From Maledivibacter halophilus (GTDB lineage: Bacteria; Bacillota; Clostridia; Peptostreptococcales; Caminicellaceae), in NCBI RefSeq assembly GCF_900167445.1, contig NZ_FUZT01000001.1:313007-377006 (forward strand): DNA of 64,000 nucleotides, given 5' to 3'. The translations under genes were made by a program, and so were the position numbers. Below the pieces are notes generated by a model. That model saw only the letters and a program-made list of their open reading frames with translations. It made no database searches and was not told the DNA's origin. How positions within the stretch are numbered: position 1 is the stretch's first letter; each line of letters starts with the position of its first letter. This document shows positions 51,992 to 59,167 of the stretch, one piece after another.

Positions 51992-52004
51992 TACTATATA
52001 GGTA
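51992..52004. promoter_or_regulatory. Candidate HxlR-type operator
   Basis: TACTATATAGGTA is an imperfect palindrome resembling the TACT-N7-AGTA boxes bound by YodB/CatR repressors. It lies 57 bases upstream of the regulator start, a place suited to self-control. The match is short and unproven. Confidence 0.35.
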
Positions 52005-52204
52005 AGATACAACAAAAAAAATATAGCTTTATATAATAATACTGTCTACACTTAAATTATATCATGCAATAAAGTAGAATTCAAAAACCTAAGTCAATAT
52101 ATAAAGTTTTCTATAAATAGTCAATTATTCCAACTTACAGCGATATTCATAGATTTAATTTTTTGTCTACTAAAACTATACTTTAAGAAAATTAATTCCA
52201 TTTT

Positions 52205-52233
52205 CAAATTATAAAATTCCTATATGTTATAAT
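52205..52233 (+). promoter_or_regulatory. Candidate promoter of the helicase gene
   Basis: TATAAT at 52228-52233 is preceded by TGT, giving an extended -10; the -35 (CAAATT) is poor. It lies 30 bases upstream of the start codon. Apart from this and the candidate HxlR operator, I see nothing in the 327-base gap 51936-52262. Confidence 0.45.
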
Positions 52234-52262
52234 AGAATTCGTAACGTAGGGAGGAAATCTAA

Positions 52263-54383
52263 ATGAGTATAAAATTTTTTGATTTTTTAAAAACAGAATT
52301 TAATATAGATTTCAATGAAAAACAAAGAACCGCTATTTTGCAAAAGTATGGTCCAGTATTAGTTTTAGCAACTCCAGGGAGTGGAAAAACCACTGTTTTA
52401 AATGCCCATATAGCCTATTTAATATTTAATTACAATGTAAATCCAGAAAATATACTTGCCCTTACATTTAGTAAAGCGTCAGCAAAGGATATGAATGACA
52501 GATTTTATGAAACCTACGGTGGTTTAATACCAGATGGAATTAAATTTTCTACTATACATAGTTTTTCTTATAAAATTATTAGATACTATTACTATATTAA
52601 TAGAATAAATTATCAGCTCATAGAGGGAAATAGAAGCCGTTATAATAAAAGATCTATACTTCAAAAAATATATAGAAGGGTAAATAGAAGTAATATCAAT
52701 GATGATAAATTAGACGAGCTGTCCAATTCAATAAGCTTTGTCAAAAATCTCATGATTAATTTTAAAGATATTAACGATTATAAATTTCAAGCTAAAAATT
52801 TTGATAAAATTTACAAGACTTATGAGGATTACAAGAAAAATAATGAATATAATATGATCCTATTAGATTTTGACGATATGCTTATTGAAGCAAATAATAT
52901 TTTAGAGAAAAATCAATATATACTAAAGAAATATCAGGATCAGTATAAATATGTCATGATGGATGAGGGACAAGATACCTCTCTTATTCAAAACAAAATA
53001 ATTGAAAAAATTGCTTTGCCTAAAAACAATTTATTCATAGTCTGTGATGATGATCAATCGATTTATGGTTTTAGAGGAGCTCAGCCTAAATACTTATTAG
53101 ATTTTAAGGAAAGATATAATGATGCAAAAATTATATTTATGGAGCAAAATTATCGTTCAAGTAAAAATATTGTAGATATTAGCAATAAAGTTATAAATAA
53201 TAATTCCATTAGATATCCTAAAATGATGTTTACAGTAAATCCTGAAAGTGGCCCTATTAAAATAGTAAAGCTAAAGACAGAGAAAGAGCAGCTAGACTAT
53301 GTTGTAAATTCAATAAAATCTGATGAATATTTAGATGATATTGCAATTTTGTATAGAAATAATATATCTGGTATAGGTTTAGCACAAAAGCTTTATGAAG
53401 AAGATATTTCATTTTATATGAAGGATTACCATAGAAATTTTTTCAGCCATTGGGTTTTAAATGATATACTAAATTTTGTTAGATTTTCATATGATGATAG
53501 AAGTATTCCTTTACTGCAGGCTATTTATACAAAATTTGATTCCTATATATCAAAAAAGGAATTGGAGTTCCTTAAAGAGCAGGATGTGACAAAATCAGTT
53601 TTTGATAATCTTGTTAAATATCCACATATGAAGGCATTTAAAAAAAGAAATCTAAAAAGATTTAAAAAAGATTTTAAAAAGTTAAAAAGGAAATCACCAT
53701 TAGAAGCCATTAGATTTATCCGATATGACTTAAAATATGAAGAGAGATTAGAAGGATATTCAGAGCTTACAGGTTATTCTATGGAAAACTTAAGATATAT
53801 ACTCAATACACTTGAAGGAATATCTGAAGATACTTACTCAATGGAAAATTTTGTAGACAAGCTTAATAATTTAAAAAGAATTATGCATGAATCCAGAAAA
53901 AATAGAAAAAATGGTGCGGTAACCCTCTCTACACTACATTCGTCTAAGGGATTAGAATTTAAAAAGGTATTCATAGTAGATTTAATAGAAGGACAAATTC
54001 CAACAAAGGAAAGTATAAAGCGTGAAGCCATGGGAGACAGCTTGGCTCTAGAGGAAGAAAGAAGATTATGCTATGTAGGGATGACTAGAGCAAAGGAAAA
54101 ACTAGAGATGCTGACTGTAGGATATAAAAATAATGAAGAGGTTCTTTCTTCAAGGTTTATTAAGGAAATAGAGAAATGCATACTTGAAAACAAGAAAGTA
54201 AGCTGCTCACCATCATTAAAAAAAGATTCCATAGTAAGACATAAGAAATTTGGTTTAGGGATGATTAAAGATATAAATGATTCTATGATTATAATTGATT
54301 TTGATAAAAGAGGAGAAAAACAATTGTCAATAGATATGTGCATAAAAAGAGATTTGCTAGAGATTATTAAGTTAGATTGTTAG
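52263..54383 (+). CDS. UvrD/PcrA-like superfamily 1 DNA helicase
   Basis: The 706-residue protein has the SF1A motifs in order: Q-motif FNEKQRTAI, Walker A ATPGSGKTT near 38-46, DEGQD (box II), DDDQSIYGFRGAQ, QNYRSSKNIVDI, LSTLHSSKGLEF and YVGMTRAKEKL. The C-terminal 60 residues (VRHKKFGLGMIKDI) resemble the Tudor-like tail of PcrA that binds RNA polymerase. It may act in repair or in removing stalled complexes. It is shorter than PcrA (about 740) and probably a paralogue, which I infer from its short 2B region. GGGAGG precedes the ATG. Confidence 0.9.
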   Translation: MSIKFFDFLKTEFNIDFNEKQRTAILQKYGPVLVLATPGSGKTTVLNAHIAYLIFNYNVNPENILALTFSKASAKDMNDRFYETYGGLIPDGIKFSTIHSFSYKIIRYYYYINRINYQLIEGNRSRYNKRSILQKIYRRVNRSNINDDKLDELSNSISFVKNLMINFKDINDYKFQAKNFDKIYKTYEDYKKNNEYNMILLDFDDMLIEANNILEKNQYILKKYQDQYKYVMMDEGQDTSLIQNKIIEKIALPKNNLFIVCDDDQSIYGFRGAQPKYLLDFKERYNDAKIIFMEQNYRSSKNIVDISNKVINNNSIRYPKMMFTVNPESGPIKIVKLKTEKEQLDYVVNSIKSDEYLDDIAILYRNNISGIGLAQKLYEEDISFYMKDYHRNFFSHWVLNDILNFVRFSYDDRSIPLLQAIYTKFDSYISKKELEFLKEQDVTKSVFDNLVKYPHMKAFKKRNLKRFKKDFKKLKRKSPLEAIRFIRYDLKYEERLEGYSELTGYSMENLRYILNTLEGISEDTYSMENFVDKLNNLKRIMHESRKNRKNGAVTLSTLHSSKGLEFKKVFIVDLIEGQIPTKESIKREAMGDSLALEEERRLCYVGMTRAKEKLEMLTVGYKNNEEVLSSRFIKEIEKCILENKKVSCSPSLKKDSIVRHKKFGLGMIKDINDSMIIIDFDKRGEKQLSIDMCIKRDLLEIIKLDC

Positions 54384-54392
54384 TAATATATA

Positions 54393-54670
54393 AAGCAGTG
54401 AACTACTCACCACTTGCTTACGCAGAAGTGGGAGCTTCTAGTATCAAGTACTAGAACTTTTCCTGTTTCCTAGAGTTGAGCCTTCTATATTAGCAAGGTC
54501 TTATTTGACTCTCTACAGGCGTAACTTTCCCTTGCACCGAGGGTAGATGCCGATGTTATCGGTTTCTTAAGTGCCTTGGATATTTTACGCAAGGAAGGCA
54601 ATGCTTGGTTTTCGCTATTGTCGGATTCTCCTTGCAACCTTATATATCCAGTTATCAAAGAACTATCATA
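54393..54670 (-). ncRNA. Possible orphan omega-RNA-like transcript
   Basis: On the minus strand TATAAT (54676-54681) with TTGATA (54697-54702) 15 bases upstream could start a transcript across the element to the right-end hairpin. Stems such as GCAAGGAG with CTTCCTTGC, and ACCGATAACATCGGC, are visible. The 3' part corresponds to the omega RNA region of TnpB elements. Transcription and partner protein are unproven; an intron-like (IStron) origin is an alternative. Confidence 0.35.
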
Positions 54671-54771
54671 GTTACATTATATCATAAAATCAATTATATC
54701 AAATCATTGATTTTATAGTGCTTACATCTCCCGCTTATAGAAGATAGGAGACTTACGCACAGTGGTTAAAA
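54393..54771 (-). mobile_element. Deleted IS200/IS605-type element keeping both ends and a guide-RNA-like region
   Basis: Read on the minus strand, the element begins with a left-end hairpin (GTCTCCT and GGGAGATG, 54722-54753). It ends with a right-end hairpin (AGCTCCCACTT and AAGTGGTGAG) and TAGTTCAC at 54393. Just before the right end a frame reads LVLDTRSSHF, resembling the LVEAGSS tail of TnpB proteins. A little further in, GARESYACRES or GKVTPVES resembles TnpB C-terminal endings. No TnpA or complete TnpB frame is present. In IS605 elements this 3' part encodes the omega RNA. It lies between convergent genes. Confidence 0.65.
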
Positions 54772-54789
54772 TTTTTTGGGTTTTTAACT

Positions 54790-54948
54790 GAGCAAATTGC
54801 ATAATTACCTTCTCAAAAAACTAACTACTACATATTGTTTTAAAACCTCCGAAGCTATACCACCAAAATATATTTTATTGTAAATAATTAAATTGAGGAT
54901 AATATTCGCATATGCAATTTTGCCAAATTAGAGCTATACAATTTCCTC
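54790..54948. mobile_element. MITE-like element, copy H (159 bp, second subfamily)
   Basis: The ends are GAGCAAATTGCATAAT and GCTATACAATTTCCTC. The flanks AACT and AGCT agree in three of four bases. Its interior matches copy G at 51181 closely. It stands next to the deleted IS605-type element, so this gap is a small landing site for mobile DNA. Confidence 0.75.
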
Positions 54949-54968
54949 AGCTATATATAATTTTTATA

Positions 54969-55021
54969 AAAAAGATGATTAACAATCTCCTATTTTGCAA
55001 GGGCCTGCTAATCATCTTTTT
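54969..55021. terminator. Terminator after the AGCS symporter (minus strand)
   Basis: AAAAAGATGATTA pairs perfectly with TAATCATCTTTTT around a 27-base loop. On either strand a T run ends the stem, so it can work in both directions. The symporter stop codon is 51 bases away. Confidence 0.8.
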
Positions 55022-55071
55022 ACCTTTAGAGTCTTTGACTCCTGTTTTCTGATATCCTTATTATATTAATA

Positions 55072-56451
55072 TTAAGAAGGGATTTTATCTTTCTGTTCGC
55101 TTTGCTTTGTCATGGCAAATATAACCGGACTAAGGGCAAGAAGTCCAATAAGGTTTGGAATAGCCATTAAACCATTAAATGTATCGGATATATTCCATAC
55201 GAAATCAGATTTATAAATTGAACCAAGAAATATAAGAACAACAAAAACCCATTTGTAGACTTCAACGGTTCTGATTCCCGCAATATATTCAATACATTTA
55301 GAGCCATAATAATACCATCCAAGGATTGTTGAAAAGGCAAAGAAAATAAGGCCTACGGATATTATTATCCCACCTATTCCAGGAAAGGCAGTATTAAATG
55401 CAGTTGTTGTTAAGGCTGCACCATCTAATCCATTGGCAACTGTCATTGCTCCTGTAGTAGGATCAAGTGTTACTAGACCAGATATAAGAATAACTAATGC
55501 AGTCATTGAACAAACTACCAGTGTATCTAAGAAGGAACCTAAAGAACCTATTATACCTTGTTTTACAGCATCATCATTTCTAGAAGCTGCATGGGCAATT
55601 GGGGCACTACCTAATCCTGCTTCATTAGAGAATACACCACGGGCAACTCCAAATCTAATAACCGTACCTAGTAAACCACCGCCAACAGCCTTTGTTGAGA
55701 AAGCATTTGTAAAAATCATTCCAAATGCATCTGGAATTGCAGCTGCATTTCTAAATAAAATAATTAATGAACCGATTATATATACAATTGCCATAAATGG
55801 AACTATTTTTTCAGTAACTTTTCCTATGCTCTTGATTCCTCCAATTATAACCAGTGCAGCTGCCAAAGCAACTATTATACCTGTAAACATGACTGGAAAG
55901 CCAATTGAAGTGTTAACAGAGTCTGCAACGGAATTTGCTTGAACCATATTGCCAATGCCAAAGGATGCAACTGCTCCAAAGAAGGCAAACATCCATCCTA
56001 ACCAAGCCCAATTACCACCATATTTTTCATTCATACCAAATTTTATGTAGTACATTGGTCCCCCAGATTTTTCCCCTTTTTCATTAGTGATTCTGTATTT
56101 AATTGCAAGTAGGGCTTCTCCGTATTTTGTTGCACCTCCAACTGCTGCAGTAACCCACATCCAAAAAACTGCACCGGGACCACCGGCTGCAATGGCACTA
56201 GCCACGCCGGCTATATTACCTGTACCGATTGTTGCTGCAAGGGAAGTCATTAAAGCTTGAAATGGAGTAATATCTCCTTCACCTTTATGTTCCTTTGAAA
56301 ACAAAAGTTTAAAAGCATATCCCAGCTTTCTAAATTGTACAACCCTTGTTCCTAAAGTGAGGGTAAGACCAGTACCCACAAGGAAGAATATCATGACTCC
56401 TCCCCAAGCGAAGCTATTAATTTTACCTATAATTGCATTTAGAATTTCCAC
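55072..56451 (-). CDS. Sodium:amino acid symporter, AGCS family (AlsT/GlnT-like)
   Basis: The 459-residue protein has about ten helices and the AGCS motifs TPFQALMTSLAATIGTGNIAGVA, GPGAVFWMWVTAAVGGATKYGEALLA, KSGGPMYYIKFGM and FSNEAGLGSAPIAHAAS. It imports alanine, glycine or glutamine with sodium. The neighbouring GlnKL-like two-component genes make glutamine or a related amino acid the more likely substrate, which is inference. The start is GTG at 56451 with AGGAG upstream. Confidence 0.93.
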   Translation of the reverse strand: MEILNAIIGKINSFAWGGVMIFFLVGTGLTLTLGTRVVQFRKLGYAFKLLFSKEHKGEGDITPFQALMTSLAATIGTGNIAGVASAIAAGGPGAVFWMWVTAAVGGATKYGEALLAIKYRITNEKGEKSGGPMYYIKFGMNEKYGGNWAWLGWMFAFFGAVASFGIGNMVQANSVADSVNTSIGFPVMFTGIIVALAAALVIIGGIKSIGKVTEKIVPFMAIVYIIGSLIILFRNAAAIPDAFGMIFTNAFSTKAVGGGLLGTVIRFGVARGVFSNEAGLGSAPIAHAASRNDDAVKQGIIGSLGSFLDTLVVCSMTALVILISGLVTLDPTTGAMTVANGLDGAALTTTAFNTAFPGIGGIIISVGLIFFAFSTILGWYYYGSKCIEYIAGIRTVEVYKWVFVVLIFLGSIYKSDFVWNISDTFNGLMAIPNLIGLLALSPVIFAMTKQSEQKDKIPS

Positions 56452-56535
56452 TAATTAATCTCCTCCCATATATATAGTTATAAAAACAAAAAAACCTTCT
56501 TAATCCCCCCCTTTTTATATAAGTCACTTAAATTT

Positions 56536-56585
56536 ATTATAAAGGACGAGTTTCAGAAGGTTACAGAAGGTTTCAAAAGGTTACT
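56536..56585 (-). promoter_or_regulatory. Symporter promoter with three 10-bp-spaced direct repeats
   Basis: On the plus strand AGAAGGTT, AGAAGGTT and AAAAGGTT begin at 56555, 56565 and 56575, exactly one helical turn apart. TATAAT for the minus-strand symporter lies at 56536-56541, and the repeats cover the place of a -35 box, for which no good match exists. This is the layout of an activator-dependent promoter, most likely bound by the GlnL-like regulator encoded next door. Confidence 0.65.
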
Positions 56586-56616
56586 TAAAAAGTATGAAAA
56601 ATTATGAAGAATCAGA

Positions 56617-57453
56617 CTATTGAATTTTGCTATAGTATATTAGACCATCAATAAATTTTCTTATGCTAACTTTTCCTCGGTTTTTTCCTTTCCCACGTAT
56701 GTAATCCATTTCAATCCTAATTTCCTTAAAATCGTATAATCCGTTTGAATATTCTAAAAAAATATAATTTAAATTATCTTCAATACCTAAATGAGCCAGA
56801 TTAATCATTCCCTTTATTGCTGCCCGTCGAATTCTTTGTTCAACAGTTTTTGGATTATTACTAAACTTTTGGCATATTTCTTTAATAGTATAATCTGATA
56901 AACTAGAATTTGAATTAATTAAATATTTTATAATAGAAATTATATCTTTTGTACCAATTTCTCCAACTATACCGATGCATTGAAGTATAGATTTTAATTT
57001 ATTTTCGTAGTCATGTATATCTGTTTTTTTAGGATTAGGTTCAGTTATATTGAAAAGTTTTTTGATTTCACTAAGCTTATGCTCATTATCCAGTTTTTCT
57101 TTAACATATTGAAGTACATTTTGTACTTCAATGGCATTTATAGGTTTTTGAATATAAAATTCAATACCACTTTCGTAAGCTTTACTTATCATATCCTTAG
57201 AAGAAACCTGTGAGATCATAATAAATGCAATATGGGAATTATTTTTTGCAATATCCCTAACAAGGGATATACCATCTTTTTCTGGAATAAATAAATCTAC
57301 AAGAACAATGTCTGGTTTTAAATTTAGGATTTCTTCGAAGGCTGTGGCTCCGTCTAATGAATATCCTAAAACTTCACCCAAAGTTCTGTCATATATAATT
57401 TTATTAAGAATTTTAACAATATTTAAGTCATCTTCGACTATGAAGTATTTCAT
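56617..57453 (-). CDS. glnL: Response regulator with YcbB/GlnL-type DNA-binding domain
   Basis: The 278-residue protein has a receiver domain with VEDD and DIVLVDLFIPEKDG (phospho-aspartate near 53), then a linker and a YcbB-type C-terminal domain. The latter holds SLSDYTIKEICQKFSNNPKTVEQRIRRAAIKGM and GKGKNRGKVSIRKFI. In Bacillus subtilis GlnL (YcbB) with GlnK controls glutaminase and a glutamine AGCS transporter. The same layout with an AGCS gene downstream supports this role. It overlaps the kinase gene by 4 bases. Confidence 0.88.
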   Translation of the reverse strand: MKYFIVEDDLNIVKILNKIIYDRTLGEVLGYSLDGATAFEEILNLKPDIVLVDLFIPEKDGISLVRDIAKNNSHIAFIMISQVSSKDMISKAYESGIEFYIQKPINAIEVQNVLQYVKEKLDNEHKLSEIKKLFNITEPNPKKTDIHDYENKLKSILQCIGIVGEIGTKDIISIIKYLINSNSSLSDYTIKEICQKFSNNPKTVEQRIRRAAIKGMINLAHLGIEDNLNYIFLEYSNGLYDFKEIRIEMDYIRGKGKNRGKVSIRKFIDGLIYYSKIQ

Positions 57454-58724
57454 ATATTCACCTCAATTTCTTTCTTAGGTATATAAATTTGAAAGCATGT
57501 TCCTTGACCTAAGGAAGATTCAACTTCTATCTTTCCTTTAAAGAAATTTTCAACCATGTCTTTAACTAAACTTAAGCCTAGCCCACGATTAATATGTCCG
57601 GTTTCATAATCAATTTTAGTTGAAAAGCCGGGCGAAAATATAAATTCTAAGTCTTCTTTATCTATACCACAGCCATTGTCAATTACTTTGAAAACATGTT
57701 TGTCCCCAAGGCTTTCATGAATAAGTGTAATTTTTGAACCTCTTTTATTCTTACTTAAAGCTTCAAAGGCATTTGTAATAAGATTTCGAAATATTGACAT
57801 AAGTTGATAATGTTTATTTGTATAAAAGTCGCTATCTCTTTTAATAGAAAAATATACTTTAAGATTTTTATGTCTAATTTCATTTTGCATTTTTTCTTCT
57901 AATATTTTGCTTATATCCTTAAAATACATTCCGCTATCTTTGTAACGGTTTTCAGTAATTTCACTAACGCCTCTAACTACTAGTTGGTATTCTTTTTTTA
58001 TTTCATGTACATCGCTTGCTATTTTTAATGCTCTTTTATACCAAAAGTCAGGATTTTTATTATCTCTTATTTCTTCAAAAAGTTTATAGGAATCCGACAT
58101 AACTTCTTCTACTTTAGTCATATTTTTAGACATCCAATACATTTCAGATTTTAAAATCATTGTGAGCCATAGGAGTTTTCTATACCTTTTTTCATGTTCA
58201 GAGGTTAATAGGAGCATTCTATAGTATTTAATAATAATTAAAATAATTAGTATAGCAATTGAGCGAATTAAAGCTACTACCAATAGATAAATTAACATAT
58301 TAAAGTAGAAGGTATAGTTGTAATAAATTATTCTTATGGATATTTCGATTATATTTGCAGAAAAGTCAGATAATAATGTTACAAAGAAACAAAAGCCTAT
58401 ATCTAAAGAATCCTTTTTTCTGATTAAGATAAAGAGGACTAATCCGTAAACAATATAAAAAAAGATTTCTGGTATATAAGAGCCTGTGACTTCAATTATG
58501 AATCCATTTGCAATAAAGAGTATTATGGATCTCCAAATATATATTGAAATTGATACAATAATTGACATAATAATAGGAGAAATATCTCTGTTTAAAAAAA
58601 GAAATGAACCAAGGGCAATAATTGCACAAGTGAAGCGAAAATCAGAGAATAACATATCTATATAGAATTGTGAAGATAAGGTAACAATTATAACTCCTAA
58701 TATTAACTTTTTAAATTTACTCAT
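57450..58724 (-). CDS. glnK: GlnK-like sensor histidine kinase (GHKL type)
   Basis: The protein of about 424 residues starts at 58724 with AGGAG 8 bases upstream; the longer form lacks a ribosome binding site. Six or so N-terminal helices (about 5-195) are followed by a dimerisation region and an ATPase domain. The ATPase motifs are FRNLITNAFEAL, DNGCGIDKEDLEFIFSPGFSTK and GLGLSLVKDM. A classical H-box with following proline is not obvious, as in GlnK/DctS-like kinases with degenerate boxes. It should phosphorylate the regulator encoded just downstream. The signal is probably extracellular glutamine or another amino acid. Confidence 0.85.
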   Translation of the reverse strand: MSKFKKLILGVIIVTLSSQFYIDMLFSDFRFTCAIIALGSFLFLNRDISPIIMSIIVSISIYIWRSIILFIANGFIIEVTGSYIPEIFFYIVYGLVLFILIRKKDSLDIGFCFFVTLLSDFSANIIEISIRIIYYNYTFYFNMLIYLLVVALIRSIAILIILIIIKYYRMLLLTSEHEKRYRKLLWLTMILKSEMYWMSKNMTKVEEVMSDSYKLFEEIRDNKNPDFWYKRALKIASDVHEIKKEYQLVVRGVSEITENRYKDSGMYFKDISKILEEKMQNEIRHKNLKVYFSIKRDSDFYTNKHYQLMSIFRNLITNAFEALSKNKRGSKITLIHESLGDKHVFKVIDNGCGIDKEDLEFIFSPGFSTKIDYETGHINRGLGLSLVKDMVENFFKGKIEVESSLGQGTCFQIYIPKKEIEVNI

Positions 58725-58930
58725 AATTAATCTCCTATAAAAATACATACTAAAAATTTTGATGTAATACAATTATTTTATATAATAAATTTTACCAATA
58801 CCAGTAATAAATATCAACTTTTTGAGGATACTATTTACGAAAAAAGTATATAGAGCAAAAATTAATAATTATACATAAAATAATTTTTCTATATTTAATT
58901 TATTTTTTAAAATTAAAATATTTTAAGATT

Positions 58931-58976
58931 AATATTCTAACAAATATATAATTATAAATATGTTTATTAGAATATT
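58931..58976. promoter_or_regulatory. Large palindromic operator upstream of pyc
   Basis: AATATTCTAACAAATATAT (58931-58949) and ATATGTTTATTAGAATATT (58958-58976) are complementary at 17 of 19 positions around an 8-base centre. The palindrome ends 7 bases before the -35 box of the pyruvate carboxylase promoter. It has no T run and so is more likely a protein site than a terminator. The bound regulator is unknown. Confidence 0.65.
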
Positions 58977-58983
58977 AAAGTTC

Positions 58984-59012
58984 TTGACATGGAGCCAAAC
59001 AATATATATAAT
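58984..59012 (+). promoter_or_regulatory. Consensus promoter of pyc
   Basis: TTGACA (58984-58989) and TATAAT (59007-59012) are 17 bases apart, a perfect sigma-A pattern. The transcript would have a leader of about 150 bases before the start codon, in which I see no known riboswitch. Confidence 0.85.
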
Positions 59013-59167
59013 AAATTCTAAAAACATTCGTAAATTTTTCAAATTTATAGGAGGTTATATTAATTATATTAGTGCATATATATATAATTTCCTTTATAAA
59101 ATTTAACATGACGACTTTATTGAATTAAATTGGTTTTTAATTTTTGTAATTTTCGAGGAGGGATACA

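Noticed and set aside
54393-54771. Group I intron or IStron interpretation
   Set aside because: I could not trace a convincing P3-P7 core by eye, so I call only IS605-type ends; a covariance model is needed.
55433-55942. Long plus-strand frame of 169 codons
   Set aside because: It is antisense to the AGCS symporter and has no ribosome binding site.
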